A stretch of DNA of 64,000 nt, taken from contig CAWIIF010000004.1 in the NCBI GenBank assembly GCA_963836015.1, positions 992,001 through 1,056,000 of the forward strand, in the 5' to 3' direction. Source of the DNA: CAWCDJ01 sp963836015. GTDB taxonomy: Bacteria > Acidobacteriota > Terriglobia > Bryobacterales > Bryobacteraceae. Shown here piece by piece: positions 33,655-41,520 of this stretch (position 1 is the first letter of the stretch; the number at the start of each line of letters is the position of its first letter). Below the pieces are notes generated by a model. It did no database searches. It had not been told where the DNA came from and saw only the letters and a program-made list of their open reading frames with translations. Both the position numbers and the translations under genes were made by a program.

Positions 33655-34308
33655 CTACACCAGGGCGGGGACGAGCACGGCCCGCTCGATCGCCTGCGAA
33701 ACCTGGTCCGCGGCAAGGGAGCCGTCTACCGTCCGCACATGGTTCTGGAACCAGTCCAGCACAGGTCCGGTTAACTCCTGGTAGGCTTTCAGCCGCTGGC
33801 GGATAACTTCTTCGCGGTCATCCTCGCGGGTGAGGAGTTCGGCGCCATCCGCATCGCAGATCCCCGCCACACGCGGCGGCTGAGACTGCAAGTTATAGAT
33901 ATGCAGGCACTTCGGACACTGCCGGCGGGCCGTCAAGCGGCCTATGAGGGCATTGTCGGGCACGTCCAGATGGATCACGACCGGATCGGGTAAACCCCGC
34001 TCCTGGAGCAGTGATGAGAAATGCCGCGCCTGCGGCACTGTCCGCGGGTATCCATCCAGAAGAAAGCCATTGGCGCAATCGGCACGCGCGATCCGGTTGC
34101 CTACGATCCCGTTGACGATTTCGTCACCTACGAGCCCGCCCTTGGACAGGATCGTACAGGCTGCCTTGCCCAGTGGAGTGCCGGCTTTGCATTCTGCGCG
34201 AAACATCTCACCCGTAGATATGGCTGGTATCTGAAGTCGCTCGGCAAGGAAGGCAGCTTGCGTACCTTTGCCGCAACCCGGCGGCCCAAACATAAGGATA
34301 ATCAACAC
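33655..34308 (-). CDS. adk: Adenylate kinase, zinc-type LID
   Basis: A 217-aa nucleoside monophosphate kinase that interconverts ATP, AMP and ADP. The P-loop is FGPPGCGKGTQ. The AMP site includes ISTGEMFRAE and FLLDGYPRTVPQA. The LID has Cys-x2-Cys (CPKC) and later Cys and Asp (ICDAD), forming a structural metal site as in many Gram-positive and thermophile enzymes. Substitutions such as YPRT for the usual FPRT and the isolated location, away from secY, suggest a second or divergent adenylate kinase, but whether it is the only copy cannot be judged here. Confidence 0.88.
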   Translation of the reverse strand: MLIILMFGPPGCGKGTQAAFLAERLQIPAISTGEMFRAECKAGTPLGKAACTILSKGGLVGDEIVNGIVGNRIARADCANGFLLDGYPRTVPQARHFSSLLQERGLPDPVVIHLDVPDNALIGRLTARRQCPKCLHIYNLQSQPPRVAGICDADGAELLTREDDREEVIRQRLKAYQELTGPVLDWFQNHVRTVDGSLAADQVSQAIERAVLVPALV

Positions 34309-34416
34309 TTCCTCCGGTTACTCCGCACTTCCCCGTGGTGTGCGGGTCTGAATGCCAGACTAGCTGGGTTTCAGGCCGGCCGTCAATCATAACAAATGGG
34401 ATCTTTAGGGTAAGGA

Positions 34417-35529
34417 TTAGCTTTTATTACAAATCCGGCCGTCGCGATCGAGGAGCAAACGGCTGCCGCGCCAGTCGACATTGTGCCCGAAAGCCCCGCC
34501 CAGCCATACCGCGAATCCGAACAGGTCCCGTAGGGGGATCAGCCAGAAATCCCGTAGGGTTTTGCGATCGTTGAGGATCCCTGCGCCGACCACCACTCCG
34601 GCGATAACCCGAATGGCCAGGGCGATCCCTCCCGCCCACCATTGCCGGCCGGCAAAGGCCACCAGCGACCAGAGGGTCGCCTGGGTGACGACGTAGCCGT
34701 AGTACCCGGAGGGCCGGGACACCCGGATGGTCCGGGACCAGCGCAACTGATGGCGCCACGCCTGGGCCCAGCTTTCGGAGCCGAGGCCGGTTTCGACCAC
34801 TACCGGGGCGAAGACCACGCGCAGGCCGAGTCCGGTGATTCCGCGCCCGAGCTGGTAATCGTCCGCCACGTAGGAGGCGATGGCTTCGAATCCGCCGATC
34901 TGGCGCAGCGACTCCGCGCGGAACACCATGGTCGAGCCGAGGGCGAACTCGGCGACGCCCAGGAGGCGGGCCACCAGGACACTGGGGGCAAACTCGGTGG
35001 CGATGCCCAGGGCTTCGGCGCGGGCAGCAGGCGAATCGGCGGCGGCGCGGTAGAGGCAGGTGACCAGGCCCACGCAGGGGTCCTCGAGCGGGGCGGTGAC
35101 GGCCTGCAGGTACCCGGGCTCCACCACGATATCGCTGTCGTTGACGAGCAGCAGCGGGTAGCGGGCGTGCTTCGCCAGTTCCGCCAGCACCCCGGCCTTG
35201 GTATTGGGCGCGCGGGTTTCGACCGCGCGGACAGAGATCGGGAGGCCGGGGTATTCGCGACGCAATCGTTCGACATCCTCAAGCGCGGGGTCGGCGGGGT
35301 CGCTTACGCCGAAGAGAATTTCGAATTCTGGATAGCACTGGCGGGCGTGCGAGAGGATGGCCTCATAGAACCTGGGATCGCGCCCCCGCAGGGGCTTGAG
35401 AATGGACACGGGCCGAGGGCTGGGCGAAGGGGCCGCGGACCGGGTCCCTTTTTGCCAGCGCCAGGCGGCCACCAGGGCCAGAAGGTAGTAGCAGGCCGCC
35501 GCCAGCGCCGGAACTGCCCACCAGGTCAC
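34417..35529 (-). CDS. hpnI: Hopanoid-associated GT2/GT21 glycosyltransferase, HpnI-like
   Basis: A 370-aa membrane glycosyltransferase from GTG 35529, overlapping the previous stop (GTGA). After an N-terminal helix (WWAVPALAAACYYLLALVAAW), the catalytic domain shows VSILKPLRGRDPRFYEAI, LLLVNDSDIVVEPGYLQAV (the D-x-D site), a YVADDYQLG segment and HQLRWSRTIRV (QxxRW). Two or three C-terminal helices follow. HpnI adds N-acetylglucosamine to bacteriohopanetetrol. The radical SAM hpnJ three genes upstream supports that assignment over a ceramide glucosyltransferase. An HpnK deacetylase is not visible in this window. Confidence 0.8.
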   Translation of the reverse strand: MTWWAVPALAAACYYLLALVAAWRWQKGTRSAAPSPSPRPVSILKPLRGRDPRFYEAILSHARQCYPEFEILFGVSDPADPALEDVERLRREYPGLPISVRAVETRAPNTKAGVLAELAKHARYPLLLVNDSDIVVEPGYLQAVTAPLEDPCVGLVTCLYRAAADSPAARAEALGIATEFAPSVLVARLLGVAEFALGSTMVFRAESLRQIGGFEAIASYVADDYQLGRGITGLGLRVVFAPVVVETGLGSESWAQAWRHQLRWSRTIRVSRPSGYYGYVVTQATLWSLVAFAGRQWWAGGIALAIRVIAGVVVGAGILNDRKTLRDFWLIPLRDLFGFAVWLGGAFGHNVDWRGSRLLLDRDGRICNKS

Positions 35530-35888
35530 AGGGAGACCAGCACCACGCCGCAGATCACCAGTGCGGCGCCCGCCCAGCGCAGCCAGTTGACCCGCTCTTT
35601 GAGAACGTACTTCGCCAGAACCGTCTCGAGGACGTAGGTGACGGCCGTGGCGGGCACCGCGAAGCTCAGCTCGCTGACGGTAAGCAGGCCCAGGTACGCG
35701 AAGAAGGAGACCGCCATGGCGGCCACCGATCCGATGACATAGCGGTTGCGCGCCAGCATGGCCATGGCCCGCCCGATCGCGCCCGGGCGAAAATCGTGGA
35801 TCTCGCCGTGGTGGCGCATCCCCATGGCCTGCAGGACTTCGCCGGCGGTGGTGGCCGCGACGATGACGGCGATCAGGATCCACCTCAC
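35526..35888 (-). CDS. Half-size EamA/DMT transporter (second of a pair)
   Basis: A 120-aa, four-helix protein from GTG 35888, overlapping the stop of the first half-transporter (GTGA) and itself overlapping hpnI. The EamA-type signature is visible in YVIGSVAAMAVSFFAYLGLL, SFAVPATAVTYVLETVLAKY and ERVNWLRWAGAALVICGVVL. Like ArnE/ArnF or EmrE-type proteins, such halves work as pairs, so this one should dimerise with its neighbour. Upstream sequence in the same frame is only a shadow of the first half-gene. Confidence 0.78.
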   Translation of the reverse strand: MRWILIAVIVAATTAGEVLQAMGMRHHGEIHDFRPGAIGRAMAMLARNRYVIGSVAAMAVSFFAYLGLLTVSELSFAVPATAVTYVLETVLAKYVLKERVNWLRWAGAALVICGVVLVSL

Positions 35889-36307
35889 GAGGCGCCGCCA
35901 GCGGGCTTCACGCGAGGCCTGTTGGTCTGCGGATGGCTGTAGGCTCCCACCAGGGCCACGCCGGCCATGATGAGCCCGATCCCGGCCCACCGCTGAGGGG
36001 TGATGTGCTCGTGGAGCAGCACCTTCCCGGCGAGGGCGACCAGGACGTATCCGATGGAAGTGACGGGCAGCACGTAGCTCAGGTCGGCCCAACTGAGCAG
36101 AGCCATGCGCGAGAGCATCCACAGGATCAGCAGTAGCACCCCGGCCGAGACCCAGGGCCGGAACAGCACCAGAATGTAATCCAGGGGTGTGGCCAACTCC
36201 GGCGGCATCCCGCGCTTTAGAAAGAAGTTTCCGAAAACGTTGCTCAGCACCACCACCGTGGCGCAGGTCCACGTCTTGACGCGCAGGCGCCCGGAATCGG
36301 AAGTCAT
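35885..36307 (-). CDS. Half-size EamA/DMT transporter (first of a pair)
   Basis: A 140-aa protein with four helices: TWTCATVVVLSNVFGNFFLK, VSAGVLLLILWMLSRMALL, DLSYVLPVTSIGYVLVALAG and RWAGIGLIMAGVALVGAY. The LP-T-YV-A-G-E pattern is typical of small DMT/EamA members and ArnE/F-like flippase subunits. It begins seven bases after hpnJ ends and overlaps the second half-gene, so the pair lies inside the hopanoid run. A role in flipping hopanoid-linked sugars or their lipid precursor is inference. Confidence 0.8.
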   Translation of the reverse strand: MTSDSGRLRVKTWTCATVVVLSNVFGNFFLKRGMPPELATPLDYILVLFRPWVSAGVLLLILWMLSRMALLSWADLSYVLPVTSIGYVLVALAGKVLLHEHITPQRWAGIGLIMAGVALVGAYSHPQTNRPRVKPAGGAS

Positions 36308-36314
36308 CCCGGCG

Positions 36315-37784
36315 TCAGTCGCCGCTGCCGGCGGGAGCGGGGGCGGTCTTGGCGGCCGCTTTGTGGTCGGCGACGAAGCGCTTGCGTTTGGCGCGCAGGG
36401 CCATGTATTCGCGCGCCTCCTTCATGAGGCGGCGCCGGTCGTCGCCGTCGAACATGGCATTCTTTACGATGCGCCACACCACGCGCGGGCGGAAGAAGTA
36501 CTCGCCGTAGAAGCGCTCCACCCACTCCACCAGCTCACCGCGGTCGAGGCCGGGGTAGATGATGTTGGGAAGCTGGTGGCCGGTCTCATCGGTCATCGAG
36601 TCGATGGTGATGAGGTCGTTCTTTTTGACGTAATCGTAGAACTCGGTGCCGGGGTAGGGGTGGGCGATGGAGACCTGGATCGTTTCGGTGTCGAGGCGCT
36701 TGGCGAAATCGATGGTTTTGCGGATGCTCTCGCGGGTCTCGCCGGGAAGCCCGATGATGAAATCGCCGTGCACCACCAGGCCGAGCTTCTTGCAGTTGGC
36801 GGTGAAGCGCTGCGCCATATCGACGGTGGCGCCCTTCTTGATGTTCTTGAGGATCTGCGGGTCGCCCGATTCATACCCCACGATGAGCAGCCGGCAGCCG
36901 GCCTCCTTCATGGCCTTGAGGGTGTCGTAATCGGTGGTGACGCGCGATGTGCAGGACCAGGTGAAGTTCAGGGGCTTGAGCTTCTTGCACAGCTCGATGG
37001 TGCGCTCTTTGCGGTAGTTGAAGGTGTCGTCGTCGAAGAAGATTTCTTTGACGTTGGGGAACTGTTCGAGGGCGTACCGGACTTCGTTGGCCACATCGTC
37101 GTTGGACCGCAGCCGCCAGCGGTGGCCGGAGTGGGTCTGCGGCCAGAGGCAGAAGGTACACAGGGCGGGGCATCCGCGCGACGTGTAGAACGAAATGAAC
37201 GGGTTGAGCAGGAACGGGACGTTATAGCGCGTGACGTCGAGATCGCGCTTGTAGACCTTGGTGACCCAGGGCAGGGAATCGAGGTCCTCGATGGCCGGGC
37301 CTTCGGGGTTGTTGACGACCTGTCCGTTCTTGCGGAAGCTGACGCCGGGCAGCTCGGCCAGCGGTTTGCCCCTGGCGTAATCCGCGATCTGGTGATCGAA
37401 CTCACGGCGCACCACGAAATCGATGGCGCTGGTGCCGAGCAGGGTCTTGTCCGGCTCGGTGGTCACCGGAGGACCGACGAAGGCCACCTTCAGCTTGGGG
37501 TTCGAATCCTTCATCATCTCGGCCATTTTCACGTCGACGTGAAAGCCGGGCGTGGAGGTGTAGAGCACCAGCAGCTCGAAATCCCGGGCCATGGCCACGG
37601 TCTGCTCGATGGAGATTTTATGCGGCGGGGCATCCACCACTTTGCTGTCGGCCAGCATGCCGGCGGGGTAGCAGAGCCACACCGGATACCAGTACGATTC
37701 GATTTCGCGTGAAGCCGGCCAGCGCGAACTCGCGCCGCCGTCGAAGCCCTCGAAAGATGGGGGATTCAGAAACAGCGTTCTCAT
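36315..37784 (-). CDS. hpnJ: Hopanoid biosynthesis radical SAM protein HpnJ
   Basis: A 489-aa B12-binding-type radical SAM enzyme. An N-terminal Rossmann-like region (about 1-170) carries the HpnJ-like start RTLFLNPPSFEGFDGGASSR and SYWYPVWLCYPAGMLADS. The radical SAM core has the 4Fe-4S motif CPALCTFC (CxxxCxxC) near residue 205 and IGYESG- and GLPGETRESI-like loops. HpnJ is proposed to contract the amino-sugar ring to the cyclitol ether of bacteriohopanetetrol. It begins the run hpnJ, EamA, EamA, hpnI. The upstream secreted protein gene ends 51 bases away on the same strand. Confidence 0.88.
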   Translation of the reverse strand: MRTLFLNPPSFEGFDGGASSRWPASREIESYWYPVWLCYPAGMLADSKVVDAPPHKISIEQTVAMARDFELLVLYTSTPGFHVDVKMAEMMKDSNPKLKVAFVGPPVTTEPDKTLLGTSAIDFVVRREFDHQIADYARGKPLAELPGVSFRKNGQVVNNPEGPAIEDLDSLPWVTKVYKRDLDVTRYNVPFLLNPFISFYTSRGCPALCTFCLWPQTHSGHRWRLRSNDDVANEVRYALEQFPNVKEIFFDDDTFNYRKERTIELCKKLKPLNFTWSCTSRVTTDYDTLKAMKEAGCRLLIVGYESGDPQILKNIKKGATVDMAQRFTANCKKLGLVVHGDFIIGLPGETRESIRKTIDFAKRLDTETIQVSIAHPYPGTEFYDYVKKNDLITIDSMTDETGHQLPNIIYPGLDRGELVEWVERFYGEYFFRPRVVWRIVKNAMFDGDDRRRLMKEAREYMALRAKRKRFVADHKAAAKTAPAPAGSGD

Positions 37785-37835
37785 GTGCTCTCCGATGCCG
37801 CGGACCTCCCCGGGGGGAAGCCCGGTTACGCCTGG

Positions 37836-38552
37836 CTACTGGCTGTCGTTATCTCCGAGCGCGGCGCGCTTCGAGGTGTCGATGGAGAAATTGCTGAAAT
37901 CGATGGTCAGCTCCGCCTTGCCCACCAGCCGCGTGTCCACTACGCTTTGTACCTGCAGGGGGACCGAGATTCCATCGCGAATCTCGTACTTCCGGACGAA
38001 TGCCACCTTCTTGATAAGAATCGAGGGGCTTTTTACCAGGCGGCCGGACTCCTGGACCCGCAAATAGGTTGCGGAATCGATCCAAAGCTCGCCTTTGTAG
38101 AGGCCGGGCGCTTTCTTTTTCGGCGAAACTTCGAAAACGTGGGCCGGGCGGCCATCGAGCTCCCGTTCGCCTTTGTATTTGAATTTATAATTATCGGGCG
38201 TCACCGGCGGGGAAAGTGCCTGATTTTTCTGGGATTCCGCCTCGGCCGAAAGGTAGCGGGCGATGACTTCCCGCTTGACCGTGTTATCGCCCTCGAATTT
38301 GAGGGCATCGTATGTAATCCTACCGAGCGCGGAGATCCGCCGGAAAGCGTGCAGCCGCCCCTGCTTTTTGAGCCTGGGAATGGCGCCCGCGATCTCGACC
38401 TCCATCGACACCCCTTTGATCGATTGTTCCTGTGTGCGTGACGCTGCACAATAATTCTGAACAATCGCCTCCGGAGGCTCGAGGGAGGACTCGGCAATCA
38501 GTGACAGGCTGGCAATTATGAACAAAGATAGAGTGCGCAACGTCAAGTTCAC
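37836..38552 (-). CDS. Secreted protein of unknown function, possibly LolA/LppX-like
   Basis: A 238-aa protein from GTG 38552, which gives a signal peptide (LTLRTLSLFIIASLSLIAES). The frame extends upstream to 38642, but that stretch looks non-coding. The mature part is mostly beta with antiparallel segments (MEVEIAGAIPRL, YKFKYKGERELDGRPAHVFE, GELWIDSATYLRVQESG) that resemble the LolA/LppX-like half-barrel binding lipids. It lies just upstream of hpnJ on the same strand, so carrying a lipid such as a hopanoid is possible but unproven. Confidence 0.6.
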   Translation of the reverse strand: MNLTLRTLSLFIIASLSLIAESSLEPPEAIVQNYCAASRTQEQSIKGVSMEVEIAGAIPRLKKQGRLHAFRRISALGRITYDALKFEGDNTVKREVIARYLSAEAESQKNQALSPPVTPDNYKFKYKGERELDGRPAHVFEVSPKKKAPGLYKGELWIDSATYLRVQESGRLVKSPSILIKKVAFVRKYEIRDGISVPLQVQSVVDTRLVGKAELTIDFSNFSIDTSKRAALGDNDSQ

Positions 38553-38647
38553 CGACCCAGAATACAGAGATAACCTTAGAGTCTTTAGTCTAGCAGTAAC
38601 AGGCTGTTGCGGGCAATTCGGGGGAGAGGGCTGAGCTGGCATTCCGG

Positions 38648-39301
38648 CTAGCGCATATAGAAAAGGCTGAGGCGGGGCAGGGACGATTTTTCGAGGAGGG
38701 CGCGCTCGAGGTATTGCTTTTCGAGCATGGCGAGCTGGTCAGCGGTCATCTTGCCGCGGTAGGGGCGGAGCTGGCGGTCGAGCTCCTGGCGGCCGGCGAG
38801 CATCTGCTCCTCGGTCTGGCGGGTACGGGCGGCGGCGATCATCCGCTCTTCGAGGACCGTCAGGCGCTGCTCGAGCTCTTCCAGGTTGCCGTAATGCTGC
38901 TCGATTTCAGCGGCCAGCTTGCGCAGGGAGGTGGCGATCTCCCCGTATTCCGGCGGCAGGGCGGAGGCGTTATTTTCCAGGTAGGCGCGCAGGTCCTCGA
39001 GCGGAAATGGCGGCGGGGTCTCCTTGCGGGGGGCGGCCGTGCCGGCCATGATCTTCGCTTCGGTGAGGACGGCCTGGGCACAGAAGGCCAGGGAGTTGAC
39101 CATCTGGGTCTTCACCCGGCGGCTGCGCCATTTCTCGAAAGCCGCGTCGATGCCGCGCAGCACGGCTTCAAGCGGAACCTCGGAGTTTTTCCAGCTTTCG
39201 ACCAAGGCCCAGTCGAGCGGAGAAAGCAGGAAGAGGCTGGTGCCGCGGGCGCGCTGGAAGTGCTCCTCGATTTCCGTGAAGTAGTTGAAATAGTTCAGCA
39301 A
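38648..39301 (-). CDS. Coiled-coil protein of unknown function
   Basis: Read from TTG 39301, overlapping the coaX stop, this gives 217 aa. No ATG or GTG suits the start, so it is uncertain. The N-terminal part (NYFTEIEEHFQRARGTSLFL, SPLDWALVESW) resembles a small helical DNA-binding or DnaD-like fold. Residues 120-205 are a heptad-rich coiled coil (LRKLAAEIEQHYGNLEELEQ). It ends the valS-nadC-birA-coaX operon. No family could be named. Confidence 0.6.
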   Translation of the reverse strand: MLNYFNYFTEIEEHFQRARGTSLFLLSPLDWALVESWKNSEVPLEAVLRGIDAAFEKWRSRRVKTQMVNSLAFCAQAVLTEAKIMAGTAAPRKETPPPFPLEDLRAYLENNASALPPEYGEIATSLRKLAAEIEQHYGNLEELEQRLTVLEERMIAAARTRQTEEQMLAGRQELDRQLRPYRGKMTADQLAMLEKQYLERALLEKSSLPRLSLFYMR

Positions 39302-40065
39302 TGGTGATTGCGTTCCCAGATCATTTGGAGGCCCTCGAGAGTCAGGTGCTCGTCGACGGTCTTGAGGAAGCGCGAGCCGGTGACGATCAGGGGGGCCTGG
39401 CCTCCGGTGGCGACGGTTTTGGTATCCGGCCCCATAGTCTCGATCATCCGCTCGAGGATGCCGTCGATCATGCCGATGGCGCCGTAGTACAGGCCGGACC
39501 GCATGCTCGACACGGTGTTGGTGCCGATCACGCTCCGGGGAGGGCGGAAATCCACCAGCGGCAGGCGCGCGGTCTTGCTGAACAGAGCGTCGATGGCGAT
39601 GCCGATCCCGACCGCGATGGCGCCGCCGAGGTATTCGGCGTCCTTCGAGATCACATCGAAGTTGATGGTGGTTCCGAGATCGACCACTACGCAGGGGCCG
39701 CCGTATTTCTGATAGCCGGCCACGCCGTTCACCAGGCGGTCGGCGCCGACTTCGTAAGGGTTGTCGTAGCGGATGGTGAGGCCCAGATCGGTGTGGGGAC
39801 CGACGAACATCGGCTCGATGTGGAAGTAGCGCTCGGCCATGAAGCGCAGGGTGGAGTTGATGGGCGGGACGACGCTCGAAATGATCATCCCGTCGACCGT
39901 GGCGATATCGAGGCCGGCCGGAGAGAACAGGTTGCGCAGCAGGATGCCCCACTCGTCGGCGGTCTGCTCCTGCACGGTGCGCAGCCGCCAGTGGCTCAAC
40001 AGCCGGCGGCCTTCGAATGCTCCGATGGTGATGTTGCTGTTGCCTGCGTCAAGAGCCAGTAGCAC
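39295..40065 (-). CDS. coaX: Type III pantothenate kinase
   Basis: A 256-aa ASKHA-fold kinase that phosphorylates pantothenate as the first step of coenzyme A synthesis. The phosphate-1 motif is LLALDAGNSNITIGAFEG. Adenosine-site and catalytic segments include VGPHTDLGLTIRYDNPYEVG, ADRLVNGVAGYQKYG and CVVVDLGTTINFDVI. GTG 40065 has a strong AGGAGGAG site. It overlaps birA by 17 bases, a frequent coenzyme-gene pairing. Confidence 0.95.
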   Translation of the reverse strand: MLLALDAGNSNITIGAFEGRRLLSHWRLRTVQEQTADEWGILLRNLFSPAGLDIATVDGMIISSVVPPINSTLRFMAERYFHIEPMFVGPHTDLGLTIRYDNPYEVGADRLVNGVAGYQKYGGPCVVVDLGTTINFDVISKDAEYLGGAIAVGIGIAIDALFSKTARLPLVDFRPPRSVIGTNTVSSMRSGLYYGAIGMIDGILERMIETMGPDTKTVATGGQAPLIVTGSRFLKTVDEHLTLEGLQMIWERNHHC

Positions 40066-40729
40066 GTACTCCTCCTGCGAGAATCAGGGTTTCGGTTCCG
40101 TCGTCGCGGCGCACGATGAGGAAGCCTTCGGGGTTGAGGCCGGCGGTGGTGCCTTCGATGACGCCGTCGGGAAGATCCACGGCGACGCGGCGTCCGGCGG
40201 CGTAGCTCGACGCGCGGGCGAAGAGGCGGAGGATGGTCTCCGGGTCTTCGCCGGCCAGCGAGTCCACGGCCGGGACCAGCGCGGCCAGCAGGTCGTCACG
40301 CGGAATCTCGCGGCCAGTGTGAATGCGCAGCGAGGTGGCGATGGCGGCCAGGTCGGGTGGAAACGCGGTCTGGTTGAGATTGATGCCGATCCCGGCGATG
40401 GCCTTGTCGCCGGCGATCTGTACCAGGATGCCCGCGACTTTGCGGCCGTCGAGCATCAGATCGTTGGGCCAGCGGATGTCGCAGCGGACGCCTGCGACTT
40501 TCTCGATGGCTTCGACGGCGGCCAGGCCCAGGGCGAGGGTCAGCACGGGATTGGGCTTCAGGACCATCGAACAGTACAGGCCGGAGCCGGCGGGGGAATG
40601 CCACCCGTGGCCGTGGCGGCCCTGGCCGGCGGTCTGCTCGTCGGCAAGCACCACATCGCCGATGTCGAGATCGGCGGCCGCCCGCATGGTCGAGTCGATG
40701 GAAGCGAAGTGGAGCACCCGGCGGCTCAT
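40049..40729 (-). CDS. birA: Biotin--[acetyl-CoA-carboxylase] ligase
   Basis: A 226-aa ligase from ATG 40729 that overlaps the nadC stop (ATGA). It activates biotin with ATP and attaches it to the carboxyl carrier protein. Core motifs are GQGRHGHGWHSPAGSGLYCS (biotinoyl-AMP loop), IRWPNDLMLDGRKVAGILVQ and AIAGIGINLNQ. A small C-terminal SH3-like domain follows (GRRVAVDLPDGVIEGTTAGL). There is no N-terminal helix-turn-helix, so it is a monofunctional enzyme and not the repressor type. Confidence 0.94.
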   Translation of the reverse strand: MSRRVLHFASIDSTMRAAADLDIGDVVLADEQTAGQGRHGHGWHSPAGSGLYCSMVLKPNPVLTLALGLAAVEAIEKVAGVRCDIRWPNDLMLDGRKVAGILVQIAGDKAIAGIGINLNQTAFPPDLAAIATSLRIHTGREIPRDDLLAALVPAVDSLAGEDPETILRLFARASSYAAGRRVAVDLPDGVIEGTTAGLNPEGFLIVRRDDGTETLILAGGVRATGS

Positions 40730-41520
40730 GCCCACTCCAGCCGGAAGCTGATATCCATGGCGCGCGCCGAGTGCGTGATGGCGCCGGCAGAGACGAAATC
40801 GGCGCCGGTTTCGGCGTAAGCCCGGACGGTGGCGAGGGTGATGCCGCCGGAGAGTTCGACCCTGGCACGGCCGGCGATCTCGCGCACCCAATCGGCGGCT
40901 TCGGCGGGGGTGAGGTTGTCGAGCAGCAGGTGGGCGGCGCCGCAATCGAGCGCTTCGCGCAGCTCTTCCCGCGTGCGTACTTCGATCTCGATGGGCCGGC
41001 CGGCGGCGCGGGCCCGCCCGATGGCATTGCGGACGCCGCCGGCCGCCGCGATGTGATTGTTCTTGATCAGGATGGCGTCGTAGAGGCCCATCCTGTGGTT
41101 CGTGGCTCCGCCGGCCGCGGCGGCGGCCTTTTCGAGCGCCCGCATGCCGGGGGTGGTTTTGCGCGTATCGAGGACGCGGCAGCCGGTGCCGGCCACGGCT
41201 TCGGAGTAGCGGCGCGCCAGGGTGGCCACACCGCTCAGGCGCTGCAGGAAGTTCAGGGCAACGCGCTCGCGGGTGAGCAGGGTGCGGGCCGGGCCCTCGA
41301 CCTCGGCAATCACTTCGCCTTCGGCGCAGGAATCGCCGTCGCGCTTGTGAAGGCCGGGCCGGTCGTAGAGCTCGCGCAGAAGCTCGAGGCCGGCGATGAC
41401 GAGGGGCTCGCGCGCCAGGAAGCGGCCGCGCGCCATCTGCGACTCGGGGACGCAGGCTTCGGTGGTGAGGTCGCCGGAACCGATGTCTTCTTCGAGCGCG
41501 AGGCGCACGATATCGATCAT
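40726..41520 (-). CDS. nadC: Nicotinate-nucleotide diphosphorylase (carboxylating)
   Basis: A 264-aa quinolinate phosphoribosyltransferase that makes nicotinate mononucleotide from quinolinate and PRPP in NAD synthesis. ATG 41520 overlaps the valS stop. Hallmarks are LEEDIGSGDLTTEA at the N-terminus, LNFLQRLSGVATLA, the RKTTPGMR motif near residue 130, HRMGLYDAILIKNNHI, and ELSGGI near the end. All catalytic Arg/Lys/His segments appear intact. Confidence 0.96.
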   Translation of the reverse strand: MIDIVRLALEEDIGSGDLTTEACVPESQMARGRFLAREPLVIAGLELLRELYDRPGLHKRDGDSCAEGEVIAEVEGPARTLLTRERVALNFLQRLSGVATLARRYSEAVAGTGCRVLDTRKTTPGMRALEKAAAAAGGATNHRMGLYDAILIKNNHIAAAGGVRNAIGRARAAGRPIEIEVRTREELREALDCGAAHLLLDNLTPAEAADWVREIAGRARVELSGGITLATVRAYAETGADFVSAGAITHSARAMDISFRLEWA

